DNA from: Opisthocomus hoazin | Lineage: Eukaryota > Chordata > Aves > Opisthocomiformes > Opisthocomidae | Direction: 5' to 3' | Assembly: GCF_030867145.1 (NCBI RefSeq) | Contig: NC_134441.1 | Span: forward strand, 8,664,992 to 8,728,991 | DNA: 64,000 nucleotides | Part shown: positions 59,501 to 64,000 of the stretch, piece after piece | Layout of the letters: every line of letters begins with the position of its first letter | Position numbering within the stretch: the stretch's first letter is position 1 | Position numbers and translations under genes: made by a program | The notes under the pieces: generated by a model | Database searches by the model: none | Told to the model about the DNA's origin: nothing | The model's input: the letters and a program-made list of their open reading frames with translations, nothing else

Positions 59501-59648
59501 ATGTCGGGCCGCTGCTGCCAGGGCCAGACGCCGAGTCGCGATATCCCGGGCCCTGGCAAACGCCTCGCCCTGCCCGACGGCGCCCCGCTGCCGCCCGGCG
59601 ACTACAGCACCACGCCGGGGGGCACCGTCTTCGGGACCACGCCGGGCG
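59501..59648 (+). CDS. EIF4EBP1: EIF4EBP1 exon 1 (4E-BP1), gene continues past window
   Basis: First coding exon of eIF4E-binding protein 1, the mTORC1-controlled repressor of cap-dependent translation. It encodes 49 codons plus one base before a GTGAGC donor: MSGRCCQGQTPSR, then LPPGDYSTTPGGTVFGTTPG. The two mTOR sites (human Thr37 and Thr46, each in TTPGG) are present. The eIF4E-binding YXXXXL motif and the C-terminal TOS motif would be in exons 2-3, outside the window. The human RAIP motif reads RDIP here. The start matches the family N-terminus exactly. Confidence 0.93.
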
Positions 59649-62600
59649 GTGAGCGGCGGGCCCCGGGCAGGCCTCTCCCCGCGGCGGGGGGGTCCCGGGC
59701 GGGAGCGGGCCGGGCCCGGGGGTTTGCGGGGCTGCGCGGGTCGGGGGGTGCGGGCAGGGTCCCCCCGCTGGGGCGGCAGCGGCTCGCCCGCCTGCGTGGG
59801 CGCTCTGCCCCGGCGCTGGGGCCTCCCGCCCCGGGAATGCCGTAGCAGGGCCGGGCTCCCCCCCGCAGCCGGGCCGCTGCCGTGCAGGGCCGGGGGGAAC
59901 GCGGGGCGGGGGGCTTCCACCCTGCCCAGGGTGCCCCGGAGCCGGCGGCCGTGTTTGCTCCCGGGCAGCCTGGCAGGCGGCAGACTCCCCCCGCAGCCCG
60001 GGTTACTCATTAATTCCCGTCTCCGGTGGCCGCCCGCCCCTGTGGCTGTCCTTGTCCTGCGCTGCTCTGCTCCCGCAGCTGACCGGCGGCCTGGGCCCCC
60101 CGCTCCTGTTGCTCGGCCCTGCGGGTCCCACCACTGTGCCCCTGCGGCTGCTGGACGGAGCCCAGAGCAGCGGGCTGAGCTGGGCGTGCTGGGAGATAGC
60201 TCTGCTCGAGGGGAGGCAGCGAAGGGGGGCTGCAAGCACACAGCCGGGAAGCTTGGCGTCCGCCTTGGCGGTGCCTCGGGGGTCTTCAGCTTGGCGTCCG
60301 CCTTGGCGGTGCCTCGGGGGTCTTCTGTCTCGGCGTGCAGCGCTCCCGAGAGGGCTCGTCCGCCGGAGAGGCTCTGCCTCTGCGCCGCTTCCCTGAGGCT
60401 CTGTTTCGAGCAGTTTGGTTTTCGAGGAGCGGCCGCTGTTCCGGGCGGTGACGCTGGATGCCTGATCGGTTCTGCGCGTTTCCAGCTGCGGCAGCTGCCC
60501 GCGCTCCCACTGTCAGGGGTTGAGACAATTTTTTCTGTTTCTTTAAGAGTTCCCCCCCCAATGGTATTGCATAAAAAATCAGCGTGAGCAGCAGGAGTGA
60601 TGAAACTGTGCTTGAAGCTCGGCCAGGGAACAAACTGAACAGGAGGCGGTGGCCGATGTGGTGTTGGTGCCTCAGACCGGTCTCTTCACAGCACAGCATT
60701 TCAGGGGTTAAAACTCAGAGAGAAGGGGGAAGTCAGCACTGCTGACTCAGTTGGTGCTTTGTGTTTGTGCAGAAAAGCTTGGCTGGGGAGCTGAAGTTCC
60801 TGTGTGATTTTTGCCATATGGTCTCTCTTCTCTGAAAGCAGCAAATAACTGAAGTACTTAAATGGCACTTGTGGTAATTACGCCCTGGAAGACAGAGAAT
60901 GAGAACGACTTTCCCAGCTGTATTCATGTGCTCTGAGTAGCAGAATAGAAACGAACAATTAACGCTGCGCAGCGTAATGAGCCTGCCAGGGTTATCATCT
61001 CTGTTTGTCTCTGGTGCAGAGTTAATGAATGTCTCGAGCGAGGAGGAGAAAAGCAAATGGTGCTTGTGGTCAGGGCGTGCGCACCTGGCAGAACCCACAG
61101 GGCTCTCGTGCCCGCGGGGTGCGGGTTTGTCCCCGCGGGGCTGAGGACAGCTCTGCTGCCGGGGCTGGCTCCTGGGGTGTTGGCTTTGGGTGGGTGGTCT
61201 GCCTTCCCGTCACTCCTGCAGAGGAGTCCTTGTCCTGCACAGTCTGGAAGGGCTCTTGTGAAAACATGATCAATACATTTCGCATCAAACTCAGCACAGC
61301 TTAATGTGCTAAAGTGTCGCTTTAAGGATTGTGGGGCCGGGCAGCTTGGGCTCGGAGAGCCTCTCTGCCCCCTGGGCCACACATGCTCTCTGTGCCCGTG
61401 TTCTGCAAACCCATGTGTCCACCGATTCGGGCAGAACACTTCACATTCCTCCCTTGTATGTAAGCCCTGACTGCTGTAAAAATAATCTTAACGTTTTGGA
61501 ACACCTTGGTTTAGGTCCCTTTGCTGAAAATCTCCAACATACGTAGCCCGCTGAAAAAAACTCCTGTGGTAGGTTGAATCTGAAGAATCAGAAGAGAGAA
61601 GCAAATCAAGTTTGTCGTGCAAAACCTCTGACTAATTTCAGAGCAGAATTGAGGAACGTGATCTCTGAAGTCATCCCTTTGGCCATAGGCAGCGCTGGGA
61701 TGTGAGTGATGGAAAGAGGGCCCCGTGCCAGAGCTAGAACCCCACGCAGCGGCGCTGGTGGCTGAGGGCGTTTGGGAAGGTGCCGCTCCACAGCTGCCCT
61801 ACGCCAGGCTGTGCGCGTCGCACAGCCAAGCTGATTTACGTGGACAGAGCAGAGGAACACTTGCTTTTCCAGTCGCCAGGCACTTGTAGTTCAGCTTCTT
61901 CATTAGCACCTTTGCTCTGGTCTGGCTTTGCTTGCGGTCAAATGCACGAACTCTTCCTCCTGAGGTCTTTCAGTGTGCGCAGCACTGAGATGGACTTCTC
62001 GGGCAGGTTGCTTTCGAGCCTCCAGAAGTGCTGCAGCAACATCCTGAACTGCAGTTTGGATGAAGGGGGCTGTTCGGAGGAGGGCAGGCAGTCGCTGCGA
62101 TGCTCGGGAGCCTCCTCCCTCTCACTCACCGCGGCAGCAGGGCAGCGGCGCAGCCCGCCGTGGGGCTGACGAGAGCGAGCGGAGTTTTGCTGCAGTTTCT
62201 GTGCCAGCAATCAGAGGAAAAGACTTGGTTTTCCCTTCTCAGCTATCGTGACGGGTCTCTGTGATCCCGTCTGGAAGGGACGGTGCAACGCAGACGTTCC
62301 CTGTCCTCTGCCAGCACAGGCAGCAGCTGGTTTTCTTACAGCAGTGGTGAAAAAAAACAAACCACAAGGGTACGCAGAAGCACGGAGGAGCGTGTAAGAG
62401 GTGACGTGTGAGTTTTAAGCATAGCCTGTTCTCGGTATTCCCTTCGTGCCTGTCCCGGCTCCTCGCTTGCTTGCTGGGGGCACGGTTGTCTGTAAGGCAG
62501 GCAGCAGGATCTGGGGGTCCCGCCAGCTCGGACCATCGCGAGCCGAGCTGCGGTGCCGGTGGTGAGCGATGCAGAGCGGGCAGCGAGCTGCTGGTGCTGG

Positions 62601-64000
62601 CAGTGCCCGCCGCGGGGCCGCTGGCTCGTGCGGTGGGGATGGGATGGCTCTTGGAGCAGCGCAGCTCGCTGCCTGCGCTCCGCTGTCGGGGAGCGGGCAA
62701 GGGACGGCGCGTTGGACTGGGCACTGCTTCAAACCGAGTGTTTCACCCCAACGAGAGTACGCAACCCAAATGCTCATCCGGGCTTTCCGCATCGCACGGT
62801 TGGGTGTTGAAGCTGCCATATAAGCAGGGCTTTCGGGGAGCAGAGCAGTCCCCTGGGGTGGAGTTTTTCTGACTAAATACGCTGTTAGCTCAGCTTTACG
62901 AGTTGGAAGGAGCCCATTTATGGCCTCGGGCCGTGCCTGTTGACAGCCGGGTGTCCGCTTTCCCAAGCGCTGGCCGTGTAACAGTCGGAGGAACGTGACC
63001 CAGGCGTGGAAGCTCTTGCCTGCCTGAACTGTGCTCCTGGTACTCGGTACGTGGGCTGCAGTTCTAGGAAGCGCTGTCCTCGCCGCTGTGAACCTCCCAG
63101 GAATTTAATGCTCGGCTCGCAGATCGGCCGCCTGCCTGCCCTGTGCTGGGTTTGATCCCCGCTTGGGTCTAGGGAAGCAACTCGGATTCAAAATCTTTTA
63201 GTGAAAAGGTTTCCAGCGTTTTGGGAGCTCGTTAGCAGAACTTTCTTGAAACCTGATGTCCAGCTACATTATTTCATAGCCATGCTTCAAAATAAAGCGG
63301 GTTTAATGTTCCCGGACAGATGTTCATGGGGTCTGGTTTCCCTGCACCTGTGTGTTTGTAGTTAAGGTTTTTTCGGGGCGTACACAAGGAGCAGTCGCCT
63401 TTCCCTCTTGCTGGAGTGGAGCAGGAAGGGCCTGATCCAGAGAGGAAGTTTGCAGGCTGCCTCCTAGGGGAAGAAAACACTGATTTTCGGTACTTTCTGG
63501 GTTAAGGCTGCAGTCTTGTTTGGAGGGATCCCTTTTCTGCCTGTGGTTTTTGAGCTTTTTCCAGTGCAGTTCCTGTATAAAGAACGGTCTGTTCAGTCCA
63601 GTGGTATTCCTAGAAATCCGTGCCTGGAGCCAAGCTCCCGTGGAGCTGGCTGGGATGTGCTGGAGCTGCCTTGTTCCGTGCAGGGCAGGGAGAGCCGGCT
63701 GTGGTCTGGGAAACCCTGAAAACAGCCGGGCGTTAGCAGCTCGCTGCCTTGGGGCCTGTTGACAGGCGTAGGTGACCGTAACCGCGCTGGGCAGCCAGCA
63801 CCTGGCGTGGAAAGCGAGTTCCTGCTGGGCAGCGTTCAGTGATGGAGGGGCAGGCGCTGCTGCCTCCGGCTACCTGGTGTGTACGCCAGTGTCTGCCCGT
63901 GGCTCTCAGGCCCTGACAGCTGAGAAAACCCAGCTGTGTTTGAGCAGAAATTTAACTTAGTGTGTTGAGTTTGGGTGGCGGTGTGACCTGGACTGAGGCA
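59649..64000 (+). other. EIF4EBP1: EIF4EBP1 intron 1 (part)
   Basis: No exon resembling 4E-BP exon 2 (RIIYDRKFL region) was found before the window end. The first 1 kb is CpG-island-like; the rest is of ordinary composition. One short direct duplication is listed separately. Confidence 0.7.
60250..60322 (+). repeat. 36-bp direct duplication
   Basis: Two adjacent, essentially identical copies of CTTGGCGTCCGCCTTGGCGG TGCCTCGGGGGTCTTC. The near-perfect identity suggests a recent event. Confidence 0.9.

Noticed and set aside
1-64000. CRISPR arrays, bacterial operons, retroviral or other capsid-bearing elements
   Set aside because: Tandem repeats here lack uniform spacers, genes are spliced vertebrate genes, and no gag/pol/env-like or LTR structure was recognised; the only mobile elements seen are CR1 ends.

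Overview
This 64 kb window is a vertebrate, almost certainly avian, nuclear segment. It is very GC-rich, its introns are short, and it is full of GC-rich minisatellites, which is typical of a bird microchromosome. Two degraded CR1 LINE 3' ends with the avian-type tail support this. The genes are the neighbours of human 8p11.23: ADGRA2, BRF2, RAB11FIP1, ADRB3 and EIF4EBP1. From memory, the bird counterpart is the chicken chromosome 22 region; this was not searched.

Layout. 1-15.2 kb: ADGRA2 (GPR124) on +, without its first exon(s). The four 72-nt LRR exons, LRRCT, Ig, hormone-receptor, GAIN/GPS and 7TM exons and the PDZ-ligand tail are all readable, followed by about 1.7 kb of 3'UTR. 15.7-18.3 kb: BRF2 on -, complete in four coding exons (415 aa). 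18.8-33.2 kb: RAB11FIP1 on -, complete in six coding exons, including a 2295-nt frame-neutral exon. 34.2-36.3 kb: a two-exon prolactin-releasing-peptide-receptor-like GPCR on -. 39.5-40.8 kb: a nucleoplasmin gene (NPM2-like) on - with five coding exons. 45.5-46.8 kb: ADRB3 on -, CDS in one exon. 46.8-59.5 kb: about 12.7 kb with no recognisable coding gene but several compact motif clusters that could be regulatory. 59.5-64 kb: exon 1 and part of intron 1 of EIF4EBP1 on +.

The genes do not form one pathway. They cover adhesion-GPCR/Wnt7 signalling (ADGRA2), RNA polymerase III type 3 promoter initiation (BRF2), Rab11 recycling-endosome traffic (RAB11FIP1), a peptide GPCR, an egg histone chaperone (NPM2), an amine GPCR (ADRB3) and mTORC1-controlled translation repression (EIF4EBP1). 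Compared with the mammalian order as I recall it, the PRLHR-like receptor and nucleoplasmin sit between RAB11FIP1 and ADRB3.

Exon boundaries were set by hand from GT/AG sites and codon phase. All junctions reported for BRF2, RAB11FIP1, PRLHR-like, NPM2 and ADRB3 keep the frame. No RNA genes, CRISPR arrays or retroviral elements were found. Most long open frames outside these genes are artefacts of GC-rich tandem repeats.
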